Source of the DNA: Prosthecodimorpha staleyi
GTDB taxonomy: Bacteria; Pseudomonadota; Alphaproteobacteria; Rhizobiales; Ancalomicrobiaceae
Direction: 5' to 3'
DNA length: 64,000 nucleotides
NCBI RefSeq assembly: GCF_018729455.1
Contig: NZ_JAHHZF010000002.1
Span: 496,605-560,604 of the forward strand
Part shown: positions 33,795 to 43,244 of the stretch, in pieces
Layout of the letters: each line of letters starts with the position of its first letter
How positions within the stretch are numbered: position 1 is the first letter of the stretch
Position numbers and translations under genes: made by a program
Notes under the pieces: generated by a model
Seen by the model: the letters and a program-made list of their open reading frames with translations, nothing else
What the model was told of the DNA's origin: nothing
Databases searched by the model: none

Positions 33795-34708
33795 CCGCGC
33801 CTCCGGAACAGGAGCAGCGCCGGAAACAGCGCCGCGATCAGGACGAAGCGTCCGAGGTCTTCGACCACCAGGGCCGAAAGACCGGTCGCGGCCAGCCGGC
33901 TGGCTGGGCGGTCGGCGAGCAGCGCCGCCAGCGGCGACGGATCGGCGACGCTGGCCGCCCGTCCGCCGCCGAGTTGGGCGACCGGTTCGAGAGCAGCGCC
34001 GAGGCTCGAAGGCGCCGAGACAAGGATGGACAGTCGATGGCCGCCGGCCGCGGCCGCGCGCGCACCGGCGAGAAGCGCCGGCCGCGGCGGCACATCCGGC
34101 GCGACCAGCACGAAATCGGCGGCCAGAATGCCAGCCTCCGCGACCAGCCGCCGGCCCAGCGCCAGGGCGAGATCGGGCCGGTCGCCGCGATCCGGCACCG
34201 TCTCGCCGTCGAGCACCGCGATGGTGGTGCCGAGCGCGTCGGCGTCGGTCGTGAAGCCGGACGCCAGATAGGCGTCGCCGGCATAGACCACCAGCGCGAC
34301 GGGGCGCGAGCCGGCCGCCTCGGCCAGCAGGCGCGCGGCCATCAGCGCCGCCGGCAGGCGCTCCGGCGTGCTTGCCCGGGTGCCAAGATCGACCATCAGC
34401 ACGACGCCGTCGAGATTGCGGAAGCTGGCCCCGGCCCGGGTCTCGCGCGCCGGCCCGGCCAGCGCTACGGCGAGGATCGCTGCGACCGCCAGCGCGAGGC
34501 CGGGCGGTCCGAAGGCCCGGAGCGGCGCCCCAGCTTCGACGCGGCCGAGGGCTTCGAGCGCGGCGCGCAGCGGCGGGTCGATCGCCTCCGTCCAGGCGGC
34601 GGCGATCCGGCGCCGCCGCCGGCGCAACAGCCAGGCGGCCAGCGCCAGTGCCGGCACAGCCAGCAGCCAGAACGGCCGCAACAGGATCAGTCCGACGAGC
34701 TCGATCAT
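33791..34708 (-). CDS. BatB-like VWA-domain membrane protein
   Basis: A 305-residue protein with N-terminal hydrophobic segments (residues 3-30 and 70-86), a von Willebrand A domain (about 98-270) and a C-terminal helix ending FPALLLFRRRG. The metal-ion site normally reads DxSxS; here it is D107-L-G109-T-R111, so both serines are replaced and divalent-metal binding is probably weakened or lost. Order and overlaps (34705-34708 with BatA, 33791-33794 with the TPR gene) identify it as the BatB position of the operon. Confidence 0.8.
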   Translation of the reverse strand: MIELVGLILLRPFWLLAVPALALAAWLLRRRRRRIAAAWTEAIDPPLRAALEALGRVEAGAPLRAFGPPGLALAVAAILAVALAGPARETRAGASFRNLDGVVLMVDLGTRASTPERLPAALMAARLLAEAAGSRPVALVVYAGDAYLASGFTTDADALGTTIAVLDGETVPDRGDRPDLALALGRRLVAEAGILAADFVLVAPDVPPRPALLAGARAAAAGGHRLSILVSAPSSLGAALEPVAQLGGGRAASVADPSPLAALLADRPASRLAATGLSALVVEDLGRFVLIAALFPALLLFRRRG

Positions 34709-35826
34709 GCCGCCTCCCGATGGCGATCCGGCCGGGCCGTCCCGGGCGCGCCGGCCGGCACGGCTTCCGAACCGCCGACCCGATCGGGCGCCGATCCCGT
34801 GCTCCGGCGCCGCATCCTCCGGCCGACGACCGGCCCGCGAGCCTGCGCCAGGCCGGCACGCGTCAGAAGACCGGCATCCGACCCCGCGAGCGCGAGCGCC
34901 AGGAGCAGCGCCGCCACGGCCGGATAGACCCAATAGGTGCGGAACACCTGCGCGGCCGCGGCCCGGCCGCGGTTGGCCTCCATGGCGTCGAGCGAAGCCG
35001 AGACGGCTTCGAGATCGCCGGTCGAGCGGACCCGGAAGGCCGTGCCGCCGGACAGTTCGGCGACCCGCCGCAGCGTCGCCGCGTCGACCGCATCCGGGTC
35101 GTCGCCGGCCATGCCGAGCTCGTTGGCGCCGAGCGCGATGGTGTGGACGCGGATGCCGAGATCGCGCGCCAGCAGCGCCACGTCGCGCGGACCGACCGTG
35201 CCGGCATTGTTGGCGCCGTCGGACAACAGGATGACCACGCGCGACGGCGCCGAGGATTTGGCGAGCCGCTTCAGGCCGAGCCCGAGCCCTTCGCCGATCG
35301 CGGTCGAACGGCCGGCAATGCCGATGGTCGCGGCCTCGATGGTGCGCGCGACGCTCTCGGTGTCGAAGGTCGGCGGTGCGGCGAAGAAGGCGCGTTCGGC
35401 GAAGATGACGAGGCCGATCCGGTCGCCGGTGCGGCCGCGGACGAAGGCGGCCGCGACCTTCTTGACCGCATCGAGCCGGCGCGCGGGCGTGCCGTCGATC
35501 TCGAAATCCTTGCGGTCCATGCTGCCGGAGAGGTCCAGCACCAGCACCAGATCGCGCCCCGAGACCGGCAGCGCCGCGCTCGGCTCCAGCCGCTGCGGCC
35601 CGGCCAGGGCCAGGACCAGCGCGATCCAGAGCAGACCCGCCAGGCCGAGGCGCGACCGGCCGGCGACGCGCGCGCCGATGCCGGCGGCGAGCCGCGCCGC
35701 GATGGTCTCGGGCACCCGCATCGCGCCGCCCTCCTCGCCCACCGCCGGCGGCAGGAGGAGGAGCGCGGCGAGCGGCAGGGGCAGCAGCAGCAGGGCGAGC
35801 GGGCTCGCGAAAAAGTCGCCGATCAT
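34705..35826 (-). CDS. BatA-like VWA-domain membrane protein
   Basis: A 373-residue VWA protein. Two N-terminal helices (residues 8-27 and 62-78) precede a VWA domain with an intact metal site, LVLDLSGSMD (D98, S100, S102). The supporting ILLSDGANNAG loop (second metal contact) is present. A C-terminal transmembrane helix lies around 312-330, followed by a long basic Pro/Gly-rich tail. It matches BatA. It overlaps the DUF4381 gene upstream and the BatB gene downstream by four bases each. Confidence 0.85.
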   Translation of the reverse strand: MIGDFFASPLALLLLPLPLAALLLLPPAVGEEGGAMRVPETIAARLAAGIGARVAGRSRLGLAGLLWIALVLALAGPQRLEPSAALPVSGRDLVLVLDLSGSMDRKDFEIDGTPARRLDAVKKVAAAFVRGRTGDRIGLVIFAERAFFAAPPTFDTESVARTIEAATIGIAGRSTAIGEGLGLGLKRLAKSSAPSRVVILLSDGANNAGTVGPRDVALLARDLGIRVHTIALGANELGMAGDDPDAVDAATLRRVAELSGGTAFRVRSTGDLEAVSASLDAMEANRGRAAAAQVFRTYWVYPAVAALLLALALAGSDAGLLTRAGLAQARGPVVGRRMRRRSTGSAPDRVGGSEAVPAGAPGTARPDRHREAA

Positions 35827-36314
35827 GGCCGCCGCCCTCCGACAAGGCCGGCGAGCCGGTCGGCGATCGCGCGGCCGTCGAGACGCGTGTCGGGCCGGTA
35901 GAGCGCGGCGGCGAAGCGTTGCGCCTCCGGGCCGGAGAACCAGTCGGTGGTGAAGAAGCGGTCGAGCGCCGCGCGGGTCGCGGGATCGGCCAGCGAACCG
36001 GACGGGCCGCCGTGGGCCGCGACATGGTCGGCGAGCGCGCGGGCGAGCGCAGGAGCAGCCTCGTCGGGCGGAAGCGCCGCGGCGGCGCGCAAGGCCGCCA
36101 GGGCGCGTGCCCGCGGGCTCGTCCGGGCGACGACGAAGGGACGCGCCACCAGCCCCGCGACGATCGCCAGGGAGATCCCGAGCGCGATCGCGATCGCCGT
36201 GTCGGCCGCCAGGCTTTCGAGCGTCGGCTGCGGGCCGCGGATGTCGACCAGACCGGCGAGCGCGCCGGGCGGAAGCGGGACGACGGCCCCGGGGGCGGGC
36301 TCAGCAGCGGCCAT
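35823..36314 (-). CDS. DUF4381-type membrane protein of the Bat operon
   Basis: A 163-residue protein with a Pro-rich start (PLPPGALAGLVDIRGPQP), one transmembrane segment (about 38-62) and a cytoplasmic helical domain (RALAALRAAAALPPDEAAPALARAL ... FFTTDWFSGPEAQRFAAALYRP). The initial motif and the place between DUF58 and BatA genes identify DUF4381. It overlaps the DUF58 gene by 14 bases and BatA by four. Confidence 0.8.
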   Translation of the reverse strand: MAAAEPAPGAVVPLPPGALAGLVDIRGPQPTLESLAADTAIAIALGISLAIVAGLVARPFVVARTSPRARALAALRAAAALPPDEAAPALARALADHVAAHGGPSGSLADPATRAALDRFFTTDWFSGPEAQRFAAALYRPDTRLDGRAIADRLAGLVGGRRP

Positions 36315-37251
36315 CGAGCGCCTCCAGGGCTTCGACCATCGCGGCCGGCCCGGCCTCCGCCCGGATCGGCGCCGCCGCGACGGCGAGCCGGTCGAGCGTG
36401 AGGAAGCGCGGATCGGTCGCCCGGTCGAACGGCGCGGCGATCCGGCCGCGCCGGATCGCGCCGGCCGTGCCGAGAAAGGGATAGACCACGCCGTCGGCGC
36501 GGGCCTCCAGGGCGTCGACCACCACGAGGGCGGCGAGGTCGCTGCGGCGCATCATGAGGCCGGCGGCCTCGTCGAAATCCGCGCCCGGGTGATCGAAGCC
36601 CGAGACCAGCAGCACGGTGGCACCTTTGGGGGCCAGCCGCGCGGCGATCCTGAGGCCGGCGGCGAGACTGGGTTCGTCGGCCCGGTCGTCCCCCTGCGCG
36701 GCCCCGCCCCGCGGGCCGGCCCCGAGCGCCCCGGCCAGCGCGGCGTCGTGCGCCAGCGCCAGTCCGCCGGCGACGGCGATCATGCCGCGCACCCGCCCGC
36801 GCGCCGGAACCAAGACCGGCTCGCCGGCCCCGAAGGCGAGGAGCCCGATCCGCCCGCCGGTCTCCAGCGCCCGCCAGCCGGCGAGCGCCGCAGCCTCGAC
36901 GGCAGCGGCGGAGCGCAGCGCCCGCCGCGTGCCCCACAGCATCGCCGGGCGCAGGTCGACCAGCAGCAGCAGCGTCCGCTCGCGCTCGTCGCGGAAGGTG
37001 CGCACATGCGGCTCGCCGGTGCGGGCGGTGGCGTTGCGGTCGAGATGGCGCAGGTCGTCGCCCTCGGCGAAGAGGCGGATGTCGTCGACCTCCAGGCCGC
37101 GCCCGCGCCGGCGCACCACGAAGCCGCCTGGGAGAGCGGTCGCGGCGCGCGGCGCGGCGCGGTCGGCACGGACCCAGTGGCGCAGCCGGAGCAGATGCTC
37201 CGCATCCGGCGCCACGCCGGGGCCGAGATCGGCAAGAGCGGTCGCCGTCAC
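36301..37251 (-). CDS. DUF58 protein of the Bat operon
   Basis: A 316-residue cytoplasmic protein with the DUF58 core: RLFAEGDDLRHLDRNATAR, the aspartate-rich GDDLRHLDRN segment, then TGEPHVRTFRDERERTLLLLVD, which starts a VWA-like fold. Partners of MoxR ATPases typically carry this domain and receive their action. Translation starts with GTG at 37251, overlapping the MoxR stop by four bases (GTGA). Confidence 0.88.
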   Translation of the reverse strand: MTATALADLGPGVAPDAEHLLRLRHWVRADRAAPRAATALPGGFVVRRRGRGLEVDDIRLFAEGDDLRHLDRNATARTGEPHVRTFRDERERTLLLLVDLRPAMLWGTRRALRSAAAVEAAALAGWRALETGGRIGLLAFGAGEPVLVPARGRVRGMIAVAGGLALAHDAALAGALGAGPRGGAAQGDDRADEPSLAAGLRIAARLAPKGATVLLVSGFDHPGADFDEAAGLMMRRSDLAALVVVDALEARADGVVYPFLGTAGAIRRGRIAAPFDRATDPRFLTLDRLAVAAAPIRAEAGPAAMVEALEALDGRC

Positions 37252-38312
37252 AGCGGCGCGACGGTTTCGAGGAGCCGGCCGATCAGGCCGCGCGCGGTCT
37301 CGCCCTCCGCGCTCGCCCGCCAGGTCAGCCCCAGCCGGTGCGCCAGCGCATCGACCGCCATCTCGGCGACATCCTCGGGCAATGCATGGTCGCGACCGCG
37401 CAGGAAGGCGCGGGCCCGGGCGACCGCCGCCAGGGCGAGGGTGCCGCGCGGCGAGATCGGGTGCTCGATCGCCTTGCGCAGCTCGGGGGCGGCACCGCCG
37501 TCGCGCGTCGCCATGACCAGGCGGACGATATAGTCCTTCAAAGCCGGAGCGAGATGCACGGCGCCTGCGGCCCGGCGGGCCGCCAGCAGGGTCGCGGCAT
37601 CGAGCCGGTGCGGCGCGGCTTCCGCGCCGGCCCGGCCCTCGCGCTCGACCAGATCGAGGATCGCACGTTCAGCACCGGCATCCGGCAGCGTCAGCATGAC
37701 ATGCAGCAGGAAGCGGTCGATCTGCGCCTCGGGCAGCGGGAAGGTGCCTTCATGCTCGATCGGGTTCTGGGTCGCGACGACCATGAAGGTCTCGGGCAGC
37801 GGATAGGTGTGCCCGCCGGCGGTCACCTGGCGCTCCGCCATGGCTTCGAGCAGGGCCGACTGCACCTTCGGCGGCGCGCGGTTGATCTCGTCGACCAGGA
37901 CCAGCGACTGGAACACCGGCCCGGCGACGAATTCGAAGGCGCCGCGGTCGGGCCGCCAGACCTGGGTGCCGGTGATGTCGGCCGGCATCAGGTCCGGCGT
38001 GCATTGGACGCGCGCGAAGCCGACCGCGAGCCCGTCGGCGAGCTGCTTGACGGCCCGCGTCTTGGCGAGGCCCGGCGCCCCTTCGAGCAGGACATGCCCG
38101 CCCGCGATCAGCGCGACGATCAGGCGCTCGACCAAGCTGTCCAGACCGATCAGCCCGCCTTGAAGGCTCGCGACCAGCCGGCCGATCGCGGAAGCCGCGT
38201 CGTCGGCCGCCGCCGCATCGGCCGCCCCGGCCACCCCCACGGACGCCGCGGCGGTCGGCATCCGCGCCGCCGCATCGGCAAAAGGCCCCTCGGCCCTCGG
38301 CAAGGCATCCAT
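37248..38312 (-). CDS. MoxR-family AAA+ ATPase
   Basis: A 354-residue MoxR chaperone-like ATPase, first gene of the seven-gene Bat operon. Walker A is GAPGLAKT (78-85), Walker B is LVLVDEINR near 140, sensor-1 ATQNPIEHEGTFPLPEAQ and the arginine finger region DRFLLHV follow. The C-terminal lid has HPISPRGTLALAAVARARAFL. The ATG at 38312 is preceded by GGGAGGG; longer frames add unrelated residues. MoxR proteins act with DUF58 and VWA partners in metal insertion or complex maturation. Confidence 0.93.
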   Translation of the reverse strand: MDALPRAEGPFADAAARMPTAAASVGVAGAADAAAADDAASAIGRLVASLQGGLIGLDSLVERLIVALIAGGHVLLEGAPGLAKTRAVKQLADGLAVGFARVQCTPDLMPADITGTQVWRPDRGAFEFVAGPVFQSLVLVDEINRAPPKVQSALLEAMAERQVTAGGHTYPLPETFMVVATQNPIEHEGTFPLPEAQIDRFLLHVMLTLPDAGAERAILDLVEREGRAGAEAAPHRLDAATLLAARRAAGAVHLAPALKDYIVRLVMATRDGGAAPELRKAIEHPISPRGTLALAAVARARAFLRGRDHALPEDVAEMAVDALAHRLGLTWRASAEGETARGLIGRLLETVAPL

Positions 38313-38567
38313 GCTGTCTCCATCCCTCCCGGCGAACGCGTCTCCGCACGTCCCTCGCTCCATACGGCCACCGACGCGCGGCGGATGCCAGAGCCGGACG
38401 CCCTGCCATCCCTGGGAATTCTTCCCGATCCGGCGAGACGCCATGTCGCACCGGGGGCGGCCGTGGCAGATTGTGCGGTCGGGTCCGTCCGATCACGCTG
38501 GCGTTCGGGCATCGCCACGGCCACCTGCGGGTGCCGCGGCCGACCCGCAGGGAGCGCGTTCGAACCC

Positions 38568-39968
38568 ATGAGCCTGATCGCCCGGATCACCGTCCGTCTC
38601 GCCGCGGTGGCGCTGATCGCGCTCGCCGGAACCATCCTGTGGGTGCTGCACGCCACCGATGCCCGGCTGCAGCGCGGGGCGGAGATCTCGGTCGACCGGC
38701 TGGAGCGGCATTGGATGTATCGGCCCGGCCTCGGCAGCCTCGGCGTCACCAGCACCGAACTGCTGTCGGGCTGGACCGCGCGGGCGAGCGGCAGCGTCGT
38801 GCTGCCCGGCGTGTGCATCGTGGTCTCGACCCCGACCGATCCGGACAGCAGCCTGTGCAATGCCCGCGACGGGCTCGGCGGCACGGTTCCGGCCTGGTTC
38901 GCGACGCTGTTCGAACGTTTCGCCGCCCCGCGCGAGGCGGTGGTGCGGGAGGTGGTGTTCCGCGGCCACCGGCTCGGCACCATCCGGGCGAGCGTCGATA
39001 CCCAGGCGGCGACCGAGCAGGCCTGGCAGCAGGTCAGCCTGGTCGCCGGGGCGGCGGCCGGGATGGCGGCCGGCATGTGCCTGCTCGCCTGGCTCGCGGT
39101 CGCTCATGCGCTCAGGCCGGTCGGCGGCATCGTGCGGGCGCTGCGCGATCTCGAGGACGGCGCCGACGGATCCGGCGCGGCCGCCGCACGGCTGCCGGCC
39201 TCCGGCACCGCCGAATTCGACGGCATCGCCCGCGCCTTCAACGACCTGGCCGCGCGGCTCGAACGCACGACCGAGGAGCGCGGCCGGCTGACGCGGCGCC
39301 TGTTCGAGGTGCAGGAGGAGGAACGGCGCATGCTGGCGCGCGAACTCCACGACGAATTCGGCCAGTGCCTGACCGCGGGCGGCGCGCTCGCCGCCTCGAT
39401 CGCCTCCGACGCTCCGCCCGAACGGCCCGACATCCCGCGCGACGCCCGCTCGATCGGCCGGTTGATCGCCGACATGCAGGCGACCCTGCGCGGGGCCCTG
39501 GCGCGACTGCGCGTGCCGGATCTGGAGGAGGTCGGCCTCGCCGCCTCGCTGCGCAGCCTGGTCGGATCGTGGAACAGCCATCGCGGCAGCCGCACCCGCT
39601 TCCTGCTCGACGTGGAGGGCGATCTCGGCGCGACGCCGCCGGCCGAGGCCCTCGGCATCTACCGGTTGGTTCAGGAATGCCTGACCAATGCCGCCCGCCA
39701 TGGCGATCCCGCGACCGTGCTGGTGCGCATCCGCCGCGGCCCCGGGCCGACCGGGGCCCTGACGGTGACGGTCGAGGATGACGGCGGCGGCGCGCCCGAG
39801 CGGCTGTCCGACAGCCCCGGCCTCGGCGTCACCGGCATGCGCGAACGCATCCGCGCGCTGGGCGGGCGATTGTCGATCGGCCGGTCGGCCGGCGGCCTGT
39901 CGATCTCGGCGGAGATCCCGGTCGCTTCGACCGCCCCATCCACCCTGGCCGCGGCGGTGGCGTCATGA
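38568..39968 (+). CDS. NarX/UhpB-type sensor histidine kinase
   Basis: A 466-residue membrane sensor kinase. Two transmembrane helices (8-27 and 157-180) flank a periplasmic domain of about 125 residues with a likely disulfide between C83 and C97. A HAMP segment (about 181-235) leads to a HisKA_3 dimerisation domain with phospho-acceptor H261 in ARELHDEFGQ. The HATPase domain has YRLVQECLTNAARHGDP (N-box) and DDGGGAP, GLGVTGMRERIRALGG. The signal is unknown. The stop overlaps the start of the response-regulator gene by four bases. It is divergent from the MoxR operon. Confidence 0.9.
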   Translation: MSLIARITVRLAAVALIALAGTILWVLHATDARLQRGAEISVDRLERHWMYRPGLGSLGVTSTELLSGWTARASGSVVLPGVCIVVSTPTDPDSSLCNARDGLGGTVPAWFATLFERFAAPREAVVREVVFRGHRLGTIRASVDTQAATEQAWQQVSLVAGAAAGMAAGMCLLAWLAVAHALRPVGGIVRALRDLEDGADGSGAAAARLPASGTAEFDGIARAFNDLAARLERTTEERGRLTRRLFEVQEEERRMLARELHDEFGQCLTAGGALAASIASDAPPERPDIPRDARSIGRLIADMQATLRGALARLRVPDLEEVGLAASLRSLVGSWNSHRGSRTRFLLDVEGDLGATPPAEALGIYRLVQECLTNAARHGDPATVLVRIRRGPGPTGALTVTVEDDGGGAPERLSDSPGLGVTGMRERIRALGGRLSIGRSAGGLSISAEIPVASTAPSTLAAAVAS

Positions 39969-40615
39969 CGGCGCTCTCGATCATGCTGGTCGATGATCAT
40001 CCGATCGTGCGCGAGGGCTACCGCCGGCTGATCGAGCGCCAGCCCGGCCACCGGGTCGTCGCCGAGGCCGAGACCGCCGCGGAGGCCTACCGGCTGTTCA
40101 AGAGCGCGACGCCGGACCTCACCGTGATGGACCTGTCGCTGCCCGGCGCCGGCGGGCTGGAGGCGATCCGTCACATCCGGCAATGGGACCGGACCGCCCG
40201 CATCCTTGTCTTCACCATGCACCAGAGCGCGCCCTTCGCCCTCAAGGCCTTCGAGGCCGGCGCCAGCGGCTACGTCACCAAGACCAGCCCGCCGGAGGAG
40301 CTGATCCGGGCGATCGACACGGTGGCGCGCGGCGGCCGGGCGCTCAGCGCCGACATCGCCGCCGATCTCGCCGCCGAGCGGCTGACCCGGCGCGGCGGAC
40401 CGCTCGACGAGCTGGCCCCGCGCGAGGCCGAGATCCTGCGCATGTTCGCGTCCGGACAGGCCGCAGAGGAGATCGCCGACGCGCTCTGCCTCAGCCTGAA
40501 GACGATCCAGAACTACCATTCCCAGATCAAGGCCAAGCTCGGCGCCCGCACCGACGCCCACCTGGTCTGGCTGGCGATCGCCGAGGGCCTCGTGCTCGAT
40601 GGACGGGAGCCTTAG
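39965..40615 (+). CDS. NarL/LuxR-type response regulator
   Basis: A 216-residue regulator. The receiver domain has D10-D11, phospho-acceptor D56 in VMDLSLPG and Lys near 107 in YVTKTSPPEEL. A LuxR-type helix-turn-helix follows at about 150-210 (LAPREAEILRMFASGQAAEEIADALCLS then KTIQNYHSQIKAKLG). It is translationally coupled to the adjacent sensor kinase and converges on the ABC importer genes. The target genes are not evident. Confidence 0.93.
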   Translation: MTALSIMLVDDHPIVREGYRRLIERQPGHRVVAEAETAAEAYRLFKSATPDLTVMDLSLPGAGGLEAIRHIRQWDRTARILVFTMHQSAPFALKAFEAGASGYVTKTSPPEELIRAIDTVARGGRALSADIAADLAAERLTRRGGPLDELAPREAEILRMFASGQAAEEIADALCLSLKTIQNYHSQIKAKLGARTDAHLVWLAIAEGLVLDGREP

Positions 40616-40641
40616 CCGGCTAAATCACACCCACAGCCTCG

Positions 40642-42134
<1,493 letters not shown>

Positions 42135-42138
<4 letters not shown>

Positions 42139-43244
42139 GGCTGGGCTCCCCGTCCGGCAGCCGGCACGACGGCCGGATCGATCTCGACCACCGCGTCGCC
42201 GCCCTTCGCGGCCGCATGGACCTTGCCGCCGAAGGGCAGGCAGGTGAACACGCCGTGGCGCCGGCCGTCGGCGCGGCTGTGATAGGAGGCGACCGGACGG
42301 AGCGCGTCGTCGAGCCGCACGACCAGCCCGCAGGAGCGGGTCGGCGCCCAGGGCTTGAGCATGCCGAGATGCTTCTGCGCGCCGCCCTGCAACGGTTCAA
42401 GGAAGGTCGCCGAGGGGCGCAGCGAGGGCGCCGCCCAATAGGCCTCGTCAATCTCCGCCACCATGCGTGCCAGGAAGGCCGGCTCGCGCTGGACGAACTC
42501 GATCAGCTGGTTGCGCGGGGCGAACAGGGCGAGCCAGAAGCCGCCGGCCGGGTCCCGGTGCAGCCGCGCCGGATAGCCCGGCAGATCGGCCAGCACCGGC
42601 CGCGGCGCCTCGGCGGAAGCCAGCGCGACGATGCGGTGCTTCCAGCTTTCCGCGACCAGGATGCCGCCGGCCGCGTCGAGTGCAAGGCCGAGCGGCCAGC
42701 CGAGCCCGCCGGCCAGGCGCTCCGCCTGCCGGGAGGCGAGATCGAGCCGCCAGACCGCGCCGTCGCTGCGGCGCTCCATCAGGTCGCGCTTCCAGCCGTC
42801 CGCCGCGCGCTGCGCCGAGCCCTGGGCGATCAGCAGCGCGCCCTCGCCCGCGAAGGTGAGCGCGGTGATGCAGCGCATCGGCCCGTCGCCGAGGCGGGCG
42901 ATCGTCGTCGACGCCCCGTCCGGTTCCGTCACGACGAGATGGTCGGAAGCGACCGCAGCCGCGATCCGTCCGCCCGGCGAGGCCGCCAGCGCGGTGATTT
43001 CGGCGCCATACTCGGCCGTCACGGTGCTCGCCCCATCGGCCAACCGGAGGATGCGCGGCCCGGACGAGACGAACAGACTGCGGCCGTCGGTGGCGAGGTC
43101 GTCCGGCGACGGCACGGCGGCGACGAGGCGCGCCGTCTCCAGGAGCTGGTTCGGGCGCAGCGCGCCGTCCATCGGCGGCACGGTCACGGCGGCGTCCCCG
43201 CTGCCGCGGAAGCCGTCCCAGAGGCGCTTCAGCGGACCGATCAC
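42135..43244 (-). CDS. SMP-30/strictosidine-synthase-like propeller lacking metal ligands
   Basis: A 369-residue six-bladed propeller protein without a signal peptide. It begins at a GTG at 43244 that overlaps the permease-fusion stop (GTGA). Similarity to the fused propeller is clear, for example LADLPGYPARLHRDPAGGFWLAL against DNLPGYPDNINRASDGTFWCAL-type sequence next door. However, the residues that bind calcium in paraoxonase-type lactonases are changed: the Asn of LPNG is L185 (WPLG) and the Asp-Asn of YPDN is A226-R227. It may be a non-catalytic binding or regulatory partner of the transporter. Confidence 0.75.
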
